Of a stretch of DNA of 64,000 nucleotides, positions 51,160 through 59,994 are shown one piece after another. A program made the translations under genes and the position numbers. This DNA comes from an uncultured Myxococcales bacterium (GTDB taxonomy: Bacteria > Myxococcota_A > Polyangia > Polyangiales > Polyangiaceae): NCBI GenBank assembly GCA_937949945.1, contig CALFEQ010000153.1:62001-126000 (forward strand), in the 5' to 3' direction. Numbering within the stretch: the first letter of the stretch is position 1; the number at the start of each line of letters is the position of its first letter. Below the pieces are notes generated by a model. It saw nothing but the letters and a program-made list of their open reading frames with translations, was not told where the DNA came from and did no database searches.

Positions 51160-54100
51160 TGGACGCGCGAAGCTCGAGCACGCAGCTCCCGCCGATCCGG
51201 CGCACCCGGCGCCGTGATTGGGGGCGTGTCGTGTGCCGCATCCTGTGCGTCCTCCTCGCGTTCGCGGGCCTGATTCCCGTCGGGCTCGGGCTCCTCGTGC
51301 GGACGTCGTGGGCGCGCGGGCATGCGACCCGCGAGACGCGCGAGCTCGCGGCGAAGCTCGGCGTCGATGCGACGTACGATCTCGACCTTCGCCTCTGGCC
51401 GCTCAGCGTCTCGCTTCGCGACATCCGCGTCGAGTCGAGCGACGGCGGCGAGCCGCTCCTCACGGCGAAGAGCGCGACGGCCCGGCCCAGGATCTTCGGG
51501 CTGCTCGCGGGCAAGCTCATGATCGATCAGATCGAGATCGATCGCCCGAAGGTGCGCGTCGTCCTGAAGGACGGCAAGCTCCAGAACCTGAAGCTCGATC
51601 TTCCAGACTCGCCGAAGAAGGACGGCCCGACGAAGCCGCCGTTCTCCGTCGTGTCGACCAGCGAGGCGGAGATCGATCTGACGATCGACGACGTGCGGAT
51701 CGTCGGGCGCGAGATCGACGCCGACGTGACGACCGACGACGACGGCGCCGGCGGCACGGCGCTCGAGGTGGCGATCCGTGCGGCCGAGGCGCGCACGACG
51801 GTTCGGCGCAAGGTGAAGGCGAAGAACGGCGACGAGTCCGTGGCCGTCGACGAGGACACGCTCTGCAAGATCGACGGGCGCGCGCGCATCGAAGAGGGGC
51901 GGGTCTTGGTGCGCCGACTCTCGGTCTACGGCGCGGCGGACATGGATCCCGCGCCCGACACGCATCTCGGCTGCGACCTCCCGAAGAGCGACTACCGACG
52001 GGTGGAGCTCGAGCTCGGGCACCTCGGCGTCGTCTTCCCGAAGACGAAGGGAGAGCTCCCCAACGTCGAAGGGCGCGTGAGGGCGCGCGCTCCGATCCCG
52101 CTCGTCGACCGGACGGGGAACGCCCCGCTCACGGAGGGATGGGTCGGGGTCGACGTCGAGCTGCGCTACACGCCCGAGACGCCGATCCCGGACCTCACGG
52201 GTCGCATCGAGGTCCACGACGTCCGCGTCCTTCAGTTCACCTTCGCGAGGAACCTGGTGAGCGAGGTCGCCGTCCGGCGCGGCGTGGTGACGAGCCCGCT
52301 CACGACGCTCGACATCGCCGACAGCACGACCGAGATCCGCGACGTCGAGGTGCGGCCTCTGGAGAAGGGCATCCCCATGAAGGTGGGGAGCGTCGAGGTG
52401 AGGAACGCGAACTTCACGCACCTGCTCCGCGACTTCCGCGTTCATCCGCGCCCGTTCGTCGCCTGGGATCTCCGTCACGTCCAGGTGACGAACATGAAGG
52501 GCACCGTCGATCCGCTGAAGCTCGACGGCGACCTCGTCGCGAGGACGTACGATTTCTCCGTCAACGATCGGCCGGTGCAGGATCCGGCCCACGTGCGCAT
52601 CTTCGGCGTCCGCGACGCGGCGCTCCACGGCAAGCTCGCGGTGCGCCCCCACGCGCTCGAGTTCCAGCACACGACCGTCACCACGCCGAAGAGCGTGGCG
52701 ACGGGTGTGCTCGTGTCGATCGGTTTCCACGACGAGCTCCGTGTCGAGGTGCCGGGCGGCAAGATCGACCTCGCCGAGCTCTCTCCGCTCGGCTCCGTGG
52801 AGATGGCCGGCGTGCTCGAGCCGAAGGTGCTCGTCACGGGCACGACGGGCGATCCGTCCCTCGTGGGGGACGCGGTCATCAAGGACTTCGTCGTCGGCGA
52901 CATCCCGTTCGGCAACGTCACGCAGGCCCACATCGAGTCCGACATCTCGAAGCTCACCGTCGACATCACCGACGCGCGCGCGCAGAAGGGCAAGAGCACC
53001 TACGAGATGTCGACGGGGCGGCTCGACTTCAACAAGCCCGCGAACATGCGGCTCGACGGGCAGATCTCGTCGAAGAACCTCAACATTCGCGACTTCTTCG
53101 CGATGTTCCACCTCGACGAAGACCCGCGCTTCGCGGAGATCGACGGGACCGTCGAGACGAGCGCGCGGATGCACCTCGCGCTCGGCGGGCCCGAGGACGT
53201 GTGCAAGGGCGGCTACCTCACCGTCACCGCCACCACGAACGCGAGGGACCTCAACCTCCTCGGCGAGAGGTTCGACGAGGGGCACGCGGACTTCGAGTAC
53301 CGGTGGATCGATCGTCTCGCGGGCGTCGACGGTGCGGAGCTCGACGTGCGCTCGCTCTCGCTCACGAAGGTCCGGAAGGAGGGGCGTGCGCCGGTGGGCT
53401 CGGTGCTCGGCTCTCTCTCCGTCCGCCGCGGCGGCGAGATGCGCGGGAACCTGATCGTCCAGGGATTCCCGCTCGCGCGGTCCGACATCCTCGGTCCGGC
53501 CGCGAAGCTGCTCGAGGGGTCGGCCTCGGGCGTCGCGCGGATCGGCGGCAAGCTGAGCTCCTTCGACATCACGGCGGACATCAACGTCACGCCCGTCCGC
53601 ATCATGGGCGCGCCGTTCGGCGGCTCGGACCTCCACGTCCAGATGACGCAGAAGCCGCCCGCGGAAAAGCCGATCGGCAAGACGCCGTGCGGGGCGCCCA
53701 TTGCCGCGAAGTTCGACAAGGAGGCCTATCTCAAGGACACGTCCCCGCAGGGCGAGTACCGCGTGTCGGGCGCGCTGTTCGGCAACCAGATCCGCCTACA
53801 GGACTTCGTCGTCACGCGGCAGAAGGCGCCCGTCGTCACCGGGAAGGTGACGCTCGACCGGTTCGATCTCGGACCGATCGGGAAGATCATCACCGTGGGC
53901 GACGACCCCGCCGCCGAGACGCCGTCGATGCCGCTCGGCGGAGAGATCTCGGGCGAGGTCGTCCTCGAGCGCATCGCGACGAACGACCTCGCGCATGCGA
54001 AGGCGACCTTCGCGCCCAAGAGCCTCGTTCTGCATCGCGGCGGGCAGCGCATCGAGCTGCACGAGACCGGCAGCGTCTTCACCCTCCAGGACGACACGCT

Positions 54101-55637
54101 GACGATTCCCAGGATCACGTTCGATCTCTCCGCCCCGAACGGCTTCAAAGGCGCGGTCTCCGTCGACGGCACGGTGAAGAAGGTCACGCGCGGCGCCGAG
54201 CTCGGGCTCGAGGCCGAGCTCTCGCCGATCGACCTCGGCATCCTCGTCGGCGCCGTTCCGCGGCTCACCCGCGCCGCCGGCACGCTCAGCGGATCGATGA
54301 AGATCACCGGCAGCCTCCGCGAGCCCGACCTCGACGGCCGCCTCAAGGTGCGCGGCGCCGAGTTCGGGATCAAGGGCCTGCCCGGCGGCATCACCGACGT
54401 CGAGATCGACGTCGAGGCGGACGAGAACGAGGCTCGCGTCACGCGCGCGGTCGGCCACTTCCTCGGCGGCGACGTGTACGCGACCGCGCGCATGCCTCTC
54501 AAGGGCGGCCAGCTCGGCGTGGCGCACGCGACCGTCACGGGGCGTCAGCTCTTCGTCGCGCCCGTCGACGGCGTCCGAGCGACGGTCGACGCCGATCTCG
54601 AGGTCACGGTGAACCCGAACGCGCCGTCGGCGCACGGCCGCCTGCCGTTCGTGGGCGGCTCGATCACGATCACGCAGTTCGAGTACACGCGCCCGGTCAC
54701 GCTCGACCTCACGGGCTTCAAGGGCGGCGCCAAGCGCACGGTCGTCGAGGCGTACGATCCGTCGGCGGACTCGGTCGCCTTCGGCATCGACGTGCGCGCG
54801 CGTACGCCGCTCCACATCCGCAACAACCTCGTCGATGCGAAGCTCGCGATCGATCCGCGCGGCCTCCACGTCACCGGCACCAACCAGCGCATGGGCCTTC
54901 GCGGCGAGCTCACGACGATGCCGGGTGGTCGCTTCCGCGTCTTCGCGAACGACTTCGAGGTGCAGAGGGGCTCGATCCGCTTCGACGACCCGACGAAGAT
55001 CGCGCCGCGCGTCGACATCACCGGCGTGACCGAGTACCGGCGCTACTCGAACACCGTCTCGAGCGCCGGCACGGGCACCAACACGACGGGCAGCGCCAGC
55101 GCCACCGCGGGCAACATCTCGAGCGGCGGGCGGGGCGGCGGCCTCTGGCGGATCGCGCTCCACGCCTACGGCGACACGGAGGACCTCCGCGTCGACATGA
55201 CGAGCGAGCCCGCCCTCAGCCGCGAGGACATCTTCTTCCTCCTCACGATCGGCCTCACCCGCGCGGAGGTCGATCAGGTCCGCGCCGGCTCCGTCTACGC
55301 GAGCGCCGCGTTCGAGGCGATCGGCACCGTCAGCGGCGCCGACCGCGCCGTGAAGCAGGCCATCCCCGTCATCGACGACTTCCGCTTCGGCAGCGCCTAC
55401 TCACCGCGCACCGGCCGAACCGAGCCGCAGGTCACGCTCGGCCGCCGCCTCACCGACAACGTCCGCGCCAACGTCTCGACGGGCCTCACCGAGGATCGCC
55501 AGCTCCGCTCGAACGTCGAGTGGCGCCTCAGCAGGCCGCTCAGCGTCCAGACGTCGTACGACAACATCAGCACCGTCTCGTCCGGATCCGTCGGGAACTT
55601 CGGTCTCGATTTCCGGTGGCGGCTCGAGTTCGACTAG
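51159..55637 (+). CDS. tamB: TamB/AsmA-like translocation-assembly protein (DUF490)
   Basis: About 1,492 residues from a GTG at 51159 (a GTG at 51231 is an alternative). The start is uncertain because the upstream element lies in the same frame. One N-terminal membrane anchor (VVCRILCVLLAFAGLIPVGLGLLV) is followed by a very long run of beta-strands with amphipathic alternation, as expected of the TamB/YhdP groove that carries lipids or barrel proteins between membranes. Typical repeats are LTAKSATARPRIFGLLAGKLMI and GLRGELTTMPGGRFRVFANDFEVQRGSIRF. The C-terminal DUF490 signature includes REDIFFLLTIGLTRAEVD and FRWRLEF. The usual partner tamA (BamA-like) is not in the window. Confidence 0.87.
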   Translation: MDARSSSTQLPPIRRTRRRDWGRVVCRILCVLLAFAGLIPVGLGLLVRTSWARGHATRETRELAAKLGVDATYDLDLRLWPLSVSLRDIRVESSDGGEPLLTAKSATARPRIFGLLAGKLMIDQIEIDRPKVRVVLKDGKLQNLKLDLPDSPKKDGPTKPPFSVVSTSEAEIDLTIDDVRIVGREIDADVTTDDDGAGGTALEVAIRAAEARTTVRRKVKAKNGDESVAVDEDTLCKIDGRARIEEGRVLVRRLSVYGAADMDPAPDTHLGCDLPKSDYRRVELELGHLGVVFPKTKGELPNVEGRVRARAPIPLVDRTGNAPLTEGWVGVDVELRYTPETPIPDLTGRIEVHDVRVLQFTFARNLVSEVAVRRGVVTSPLTTLDIADSTTEIRDVEVRPLEKGIPMKVGSVEVRNANFTHLLRDFRVHPRPFVAWDLRHVQVTNMKGTVDPLKLDGDLVARTYDFSVNDRPVQDPAHVRIFGVRDAALHGKLAVRPHALEFQHTTVTTPKSVATGVLVSIGFHDELRVEVPGGKIDLAELSPLGSVEMAGVLEPKVLVTGTTGDPSLVGDAVIKDFVVGDIPFGNVTQAHIESDISKLTVDITDARAQKGKSTYEMSTGRLDFNKPANMRLDGQISSKNLNIRDFFAMFHLDEDPRFAEIDGTVETSARMHLALGGPEDVCKGGYLTVTATTNARDLNLLGERFDEGHADFEYRWIDRLAGVDGAELDVRSLSLTKVRKEGRAPVGSVLGSLSVRRGGEMRGNLIVQGFPLARSDILGPAAKLLEGSASGVARIGGKLSSFDITADINVTPVRIMGAPFGGSDLHVQMTQKPPAEKPIGKTPCGAPIAAKFDKEAYLKDTSPQGEYRVSGALFGNQIRLQDFVVTRQKAPVVTGKVTLDRFDLGPIGKIITVGDDPAAETPSMPLGGEISGEVVLERIATNDLAHAKATFAPKSLVLHRGGQRIELHETGSVFTLQDDTLTIPRITFDLSAPNGFKGAVSVDGTVKKVTRGAELGLEAELSPIDLGILVGAVPRLTRAAGTLSGSMKITGSLREPDLDGRLKVRGAEFGIKGLPGGITDVEIDVEADENEARVTRAVGHFLGGDVYATARMPLKGGQLGVAHATVTGRQLFVAPVDGVRATVDADLEVTVNPNAPSAHGRLPFVGGSITITQFEYTRPVTLDLTGFKGGAKRTVVEAYDPSADSVAFGIDVRARTPLHIRNNLVDAKLAIDPRGLHVTGTNQRMGLRGELTTMPGGRFRVFANDFEVQRGSIRFDDPTKIAPRVDITGVTEYRRYSNTVSSAGTGTNTTGSASATAGNISSGGRGGGLWRIALHAYGDTEDLRVDMTSEPALSREDIFFLLTIGLTRAEVDQVRAGSVYASAAFEAIGTVSGADRAVKQAIPVIDDFRFGSAYSPRTGRTEPQVTLGRRLTDNVRANVSTGLTEDRQLRSNVEWRLSRPLSVQTSYDNISTVSSGSVGNFGLDFRWRLEFD

Positions 55638-55653
55638 CGCGCGCTGGCGTCGA

Positions 55654-56682
55654 TCAGAAGGTCGCCGGTGCTCGCGAGAGAAAGACGCGATCGAAGAGCG
55701 GGCGGAAGCTGTTCGTTTGCGTCTCGATCTTCAATCGGACCTGCGCGAACGACGCCGTGGCCGGGGAGGTCTTCGTGGCGGACAGGCTCTGCCAGACACC
55801 GAGCGTGGTGGTGTCGGCGGACACGAGCTCGGTGCCGATGGTAGCCGCGCAGCTCGTGGAGCCCCAGGCCACCTCCACGCCGGCCACGTCCGTCGCTGCA
55901 GCGGACGCTAGGAAGACCTCGCCTCCGAAGTTGTAGGCCACACCAGGCTGGACGGACACGCACTGGTTGAGCGTTGCCTTGATCCCGGACGCGCTGGTCG
56001 TCGTCAGGCCGACGGAGCCCGAGGTCGGGCAGTCGAGCGCGTCCTTGGGATCCCACGAAACCTTCAGCGCGAGGAGCTGCGTCGACCAGGAGCCGACGTT
56101 CGTGTCGAACCCGGGATTGGCGAGAAGGTTGGCCGCGCTCGGTCCGCTGCAACGGGTGCCGTCGTCGGGCAGAGATGCGTCGGGCGGACCGGCATCGGGC
56201 TCGCCGGGGTCGGGTTCGTTGGGATCGGGCTCGTTGGGATCGGGCTCGCTGGGGGCGGGCTCGTTGGGGTCGGGCTCGTTGGGATCGGGCTCGCCGGGGT
56301 CGGGTTCGTTGGGATCGGGCTCGTTGGGGTCGGGCTCGTTGGGATCGGGCTCGCCAGCATCGGGGTTGCCGGCGTCGGGGGCGCTGGTGTCGGGGGCGCC
56401 GGCGTCGGGCTCGCCGGCGTCGGCGTCGGTCTCGGCCGCGTCGGGCTCGCCGGCGTCGGTGTCGGTCTCGGCCGCGTCGGGCTCGCCGGCGTCGGGCTCG
56501 CCGGCGGCGTCCGTGCCGAGTCGACCGTCTTGCTGCGACGACGTTGCGTCGGGCGCACCGTCGTCCGTGGGCGGCGTGGCCGCGTTCGGCGCAGGCACGT
56601 CTTCGGAACCGCAGCTCACGACCAGCGCGACCGCCGCCGCCTGGGCGGCGAACAACCCAACCACCTTGCGACGCATCTTCAT
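55654..56682 (-). CDS. Lipoprotein with EPDPN repeat linker and a carbohydrate-binding-like domain
   Basis: 342 residues, ATG at 56682 (a second ATG two codons on). Signal with lipobox VVSC (Cys24). The linker (about residues 50-165) has GEPDA-AETD units, then about ten 5-residue units (EPDPN, with EPDPG and EPAPS variants), encoded by a 15-bp DNA repeat. The C-terminal 180 residues start with NLLANPGFDTNVGSWS, the mark of CBM4_9/galactose-binding-like jelly rolls, and have two Cys pairs (CVSVQPGVAYNF; STSC). It probably binds a glycan at the cell surface. The GH3 gene lies 82 nt upstream on the same strand. Confidence 0.82.
   Translation of the reverse strand: MKMRRKVVGLFAAQAAAVALVVSCGSEDVPAPNAATPPTDDGAPDATSSQQDGRLGTDAAGEPDAGEPDAAETDTDAGEPDAAETDADAGEPDAGAPDTSAPDAGNPDAGEPDPNEPDPNEPDPNEPDPGEPDPNEPDPNEPAPSEPDPNEPDPNEPDPGEPDAGPPDASLPDDGTRCSGPSAANLLANPGFDTNVGSWSTQLLALKVSWDPKDALDCPTSGSVGLTTTSASGIKATLNQCVSVQPGVAYNFGGEVFLASAAATDVAGVEVAWGSTSCAATIGTELVSADTTTLGVWQSLSATKTSPATASFAQVRLKIETQTNSFRPLFDRVFLSRAPATF
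56201..56350 (-). repeat. In-frame 15-bp minisatellite, 10 units
   Basis: Ten tandem units of TCGTTGGGATCGGGC and close variants (TCGTTGGGGTCGGGC, TCGCCGGGGTCGGGT, TCGCTGGGGGCGGGC), coding EPDPN-type pentapeptides in the lipoprotein at 55654. The first two units (56201-56230) recur with the same variants at 56291-56320, implying 90-bp higher-order expansion. Each unit is a multiple of three, so copy number can change without breaking the gene. Confidence 0.9.
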
Positions 56683-56764
56683 CGCGCCATCTTCGTACGC
56701 GACGGCGCATCGCGTTCATGGTCATCGCATTGGGTCAGCCCGAGACCGGTTCGCGTGTGGTGTC

Positions 56765-58801
56765 TCAGCGCGCGAGGAGCCGATCTTCCGCGGACGCGAC
56801 CGCCTTGAGCCCCGGCCAGCGCCGGAGTCGTCCTTGCGCCCTCGGGCTGTATCCGAGGCCGTAGCCGAACGGAAACAGCGGGTCTCGGATCTCCTCGGCG
56901 ACGTTCTCGGGCAGACCGCTCTCGCGTCGCGGCCATGCGCGCGCGAGCTTGCCCGTCGGGGCGTGGTCACCGTAGAGGACGTCTGCGACCGCGGGGCCGC
57001 CTTCGGAGCCCGGGAGCCACGCGGCGAGCCAGGCGCGCGCCTTCGAGAGGTGCGGCTCGATCACGAGCGGTCGGCCCGTGAGGAGCACGACCACGACGGG
57101 TACGCCCGACGCGTGCAGGCGGTCGAGCACCGCGAGGTCGTCCTTCGGGAACGAGAGGTCGGCTCGGTCGCCGAGCCACTCGGCGTACGGCGGCTCGCTC
57201 GCGACGAGCACGGCGACGTCCGGGCGGCTCCGCAGGCTGAACGAGCCGTCGGCGGAGTAGCGGACGTACGACGGATCCTTCGCCGCGCGCCGCAGACCCT
57301 CCAGGATCGTCGTCGCCGCGAACGGCCGATCGGGTGCTTGCCACGCCATCGTCCAGCCGCCCGACTGGCGTGCCGCCGAGTCTGCGCCCGAGCCCGTGAC
57401 CAGGATGCGCGCGTCCTTCGCGAGCGGGAGCAGCTCGCCTTCGTTCTGGAGCAGTACGAACGTCGCGCGCGCCGCGCGGCGCGCGAGTGCGTGGTGCTGG
57501 CCGCTGCCGATTCTGGCGGTGAGGCGTGGATCGGTCGGTCCGGTCCGCTCGAAGAGGCCGGCCTCGCACTTGACCGTGAGCACGCGACGGACGGCGTCGT
57601 CGACGCGCTCTTGGCTCACGCGGCCGTCGCGGACGACACGCTCGAGCGTCTCGAGGAACTGGCGGAACGGCGGGACGCCCGGCGTTCCTTCCGCGGTCGC
57701 CGGCACTTCCGTCGCGACGCCCGCGCCGCCCGGCACCTCGGCGTCCATCGTGACGTCGATGCCCGCGTTGACGGACGCGACGACCTGATCCTCGTACGAG
57801 CCGGGGAGCTCGCGCAGGCCGGACCAGTCCGAGATCACGATCCCGCGGAAGCCGAGCTCGCCCTTGAGGACGTCGGTGATCCACCGCCGGCTCGCGTGCA
57901 TCGGCTCGCCGCGCAGCGAGCTGAACGAGACCATGATCGACGCGACACCGGCGGCGATCGCGGGGCGGTACTGCTCGACGGCGAGGCGTCGGAAGTCGGC
58001 GTCCGAGAGGCGTACGTCGCCTCGGTCGAGCAGCCCTCCCTCCGTGGCCTTCGGAGACGTCCCGAACGTCGTCGCGCCGTCGCCGGCGAAGTGCTTCGCG
58101 CAAGCCATGATGCTCGCCTCGTCCCTGCCGAGGCGCTCGCCCTGGTACCCGCGCACCGCGACCGCGCCGAGGAGCCCGGCGATCTGCGGTCGATCCGAGA
58201 ACGTCTCGTACGTGCGTCCCCAGCGTGGATCGCGGGCGGCGGCGACCACCGGCGCGAAGGTCCAGTCGACGCCGGTGCCCGCGACCTCGATCGCCGTCGC
58301 GCGCGCGACCTCGCGCACGATCTCGGGATCGCGCGCGCACCCGAGCCCGATGTTGTGAGGGAAGATCGTCGCCTCCGTCACGTTGCCGTGGCCGTGCACG
58401 GCGTCGACCGCGTACGCGAGCGGGATGCCGAGGCGCGTGCTCAGAGCCTCGGCGCGGAGCTCGTCCACCATCTTCACCCAGTCGGCGGCGGAGCCCGAGC
58501 CCGGATACGAGCCGCCGCCGCTCAGGACCGATCCGATGAAGTACTTCGCGACGTCGCCTTTCGCGAGGTGCTTGCGCTCGGCCTGCACCATCTGACCGAG
58601 CTTCTCCGGCAGCGTCATGCGAGCGAGGAGGTCCTCGGCTCGACGTGTGCACTCGGGCGTCGGCCAGGAGGTGTCGATCTCTGCGCGTGCGATCGCCGTC
58701 GGACGTCGAGGCGACGCACAGGACATCGCGACGACGGCGGCGCCGAGCGTGATCGTCGCGACGCGGGCCGAGCGAGAGACGCGAGCAGCGGACACCCTCA
58801 T
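56765..58801 (-). CDS. Glycoside hydrolase family 3 lipoprotein (beta-glucosidase-like)
   Basis: 678 residues from the ATG at 58801; an ATG at 58819 is an alternative. Signal (RVATITLGAAVVAMSC). GH3 N-domain from about TPECTRRAEDLLARMTLPEKLGQM: PLAYAVDAVHGHGNVTEATIFPHNIGLG, KHFAGDG, and the nucleophile Asp in GIVISDWSGLRELPG. The second domain has RAARATFVLLQNEGELLPL and LPENVAEEIRDPLFPFGYGLGYS. The presence of a C-domain makes it BglX-like, not NagZ, whose His/Asp pair is in a shorter protein. It would release terminal beta-glucose or xylose units outside the inner membrane. It is followed by the EPDPN lipoprotein. Confidence 0.92.
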   Translation of the reverse strand: MRVSAARVSRSARVATITLGAAVVAMSCASPRRPTAIARAEIDTSWPTPECTRRAEDLLARMTLPEKLGQMVQAERKHLAKGDVAKYFIGSVLSGGGSYPGSGSAADWVKMVDELRAEALSTRLGIPLAYAVDAVHGHGNVTEATIFPHNIGLGCARDPEIVREVARATAIEVAGTGVDWTFAPVVAAARDPRWGRTYETFSDRPQIAGLLGAVAVRGYQGERLGRDEASIMACAKHFAGDGATTFGTSPKATEGGLLDRGDVRLSDADFRRLAVEQYRPAIAAGVASIMVSFSSLRGEPMHASRRWITDVLKGELGFRGIVISDWSGLRELPGSYEDQVVASVNAGIDVTMDAEVPGGAGVATEVPATAEGTPGVPPFRQFLETLERVVRDGRVSQERVDDAVRRVLTVKCEAGLFERTGPTDPRLTARIGSGQHHALARRAARATFVLLQNEGELLPLAKDARILVTGSGADSAARQSGGWTMAWQAPDRPFAATTILEGLRRAAKDPSYVRYSADGSFSLRSRPDVAVLVASEPPYAEWLGDRADLSFPKDDLAVLDRLHASGVPVVVVLLTGRPLVIEPHLSKARAWLAAWLPGSEGGPAVADVLYGDHAPTGKLARAWPRRESGLPENVAEEIRDPLFPFGYGLGYSPRAQGRLRRWPGLKAVASAEDRLLAR

Positions 58802-58923
58802 GCAACTCAGGTTGTCCATCGCGAACGAGGCCTGCTCGTTCGAGCGAGTGCGCCTTCGACGAACGCGATCGCTCTCGCTGCGACCGCGCGCACGCGCGCC
58901 GGAGCCGCGCGGTCTCGGAAGTC

Positions 58924-59754
58924 TCAGACGAGGAGGACGTCGGATCGCCCGCGGGCGAGCATCCAGCGCGTCACGCTGCCGAAGACGAGGTGGCGCACGA
59001 CGGAGCGGCGCGGCGCGAGGACGAAGAGCGTGTCGCGGTCGCGGTTCTCTTCGTCCTCGAGCTCGAGGACGCGCCACGGGCCTCCGTGGCGCAGGACGAG
59101 GGAGCGCGGATCGAGGCCTGCTTCGACGATGGCGCCGACGAGCGCGCCGCGTACCTCCTCGCGGACCCGCGAGCGGTAGAATCGCATCTCCGGCGGGGCC
59201 GTCCCGTCGAGGCGCATCGCGCTCTCGAACGGTCCCTCGTAGGCGTGGAGCAGCGTGGGACGGACGCCGGGCGCGACGCTCCTCGCCGCGGCGGCCATCC
59301 TCTTCAAGTCGGAGCCGCGGTCGATCGCCATGACGACGCGCGTGTACGAGCGCGTCATCGCGCGGCGGACGACGAGCACGGGGCGCCGGACGACCGAAGC
59401 GATCCGCTCGCCGGACGAGCCGAGGATGGCGTCCGGAAGGACGCGTCCGCGTGCACCGACGACGACGAGCTCGGCGTCGAGCGCGCGCGCCGTCCGCTGC
59501 ATGGCATGCGGCAAGCTGCCTCCGCTCACGTCGAGGGAGGTCGGGATGCCGCTCGCGCGGATCTCGGCGTCGAGAGCCGCCATCGCTTCGCGCACGGACT
59601 CAGCCTCGGATGTCACGTGGAGAAGATGCAGGCGCGCGTGCCGCGCACGGGCGACGTCGATCGCCCGGTCGAGCGCGCGACGCGATTGGGGCGAAAAATC
59701 GACCCCCACGACGATGGCCGGCTGGCGGTTGCCAGTCGGCCGCACCGACCCCAT
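58924..59754 (-). CDS. Tandem universal stress protein (two UspA domains)
   Basis: 276 residues from the ATG at 59754, which has GGAAG upstream; an open frame continues further but through a palindrome. UspA domain 1 (about 14-145): IVVGVDFSPQSRRALDRAIDVA, LVVVGARGRVLPDAILGSSGERIASVVRRPVLVV, with the ATP-binding G-x2-G-x9-G-S pattern. UspA domain 2 (about 150-276) starts YTRVVMAIDRGSDL and ends LVFGSVTRWMLARGRSDVLLV, where the first glycine of that pattern is lost, so only domain 1 is likely to bind ATP. It lies upstream of GH3 on the same strand. Confidence 0.9.
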   Translation of the reverse strand: MGSVRPTGNRQPAIVVGVDFSPQSRRALDRAIDVARARHARLHLLHVTSEAESVREAMAALDAEIRASGIPTSLDVSGGSLPHAMQRTARALDAELVVVGARGRVLPDAILGSSGERIASVVRRPVLVVRRAMTRSYTRVVMAIDRGSDLKRMAAAARSVAPGVRPTLLHAYEGPFESAMRLDGTAPPEMRFYRSRVREEVRGALVGAIVEAGLDPRSLVLRHGGPWRVLELEDEENRDRDTLFVLAPRRSVVRHLVFGSVTRWMLARGRSDVLLV

Positions 59755-59768
59755 GTTCTTCCGGCCTT

Positions 59769-59791
59769 CCTCTCGCTCGACGAGCGAGAGG
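59769..59791. promoter_or_regulatory. 23-bp palindrome just upstream of the universal stress protein start
   Basis: CCTCTCGCTCG (59769-59779) and CGAGCGAGAGG (59781-59791) are exact reverse complements around a single central A. It ends 15 nt upstream of the ATG at 59754. In RNA it could form an 8-bp or longer stem near the ribosome site, or in DNA serve as operator. It is read in frame by the longer alternative start, so it may partly be coding. Confidence 0.4.
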
Positions 59792-59994
59792 TGCGCGGGC
59801 GCTGCGACACGCGCCGAGATCCGCTCGAGCACTACTCCTCCTCTTGGATGAAGGTAGGTCTCGACCTCGATGCGGGTAGGGCGGTTGCCCGGCCGCATTG
59901 TTCGGCTTCACGAACGATCAAGGCTGTCAGCCGCCCGGCTCTGCGCTCGGGGCGATGAGCTCGTCGCGCTATACGGAGTGAGGAACGAAAGACG

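Noticed and set aside
56201..56350. CRISPR-like repeat array
   Set aside because: Units are directly adjacent with no spacers and keep an open coding frame, so it is a minisatellite.
55967..59179. 1,070-residue plus-strand open frame
   Set aside because: Antisense to the EPDPN lipoprotein and GH3 genes. Its repetitive N-terminus is just the minisatellite read on the other strand.
59970..59975. TATACG as -10 of the antiporter gene
   Set aside because: It is only 20 nt from the ATG, so the leader would be very short, and no -35 is seen 17 nt upstream.
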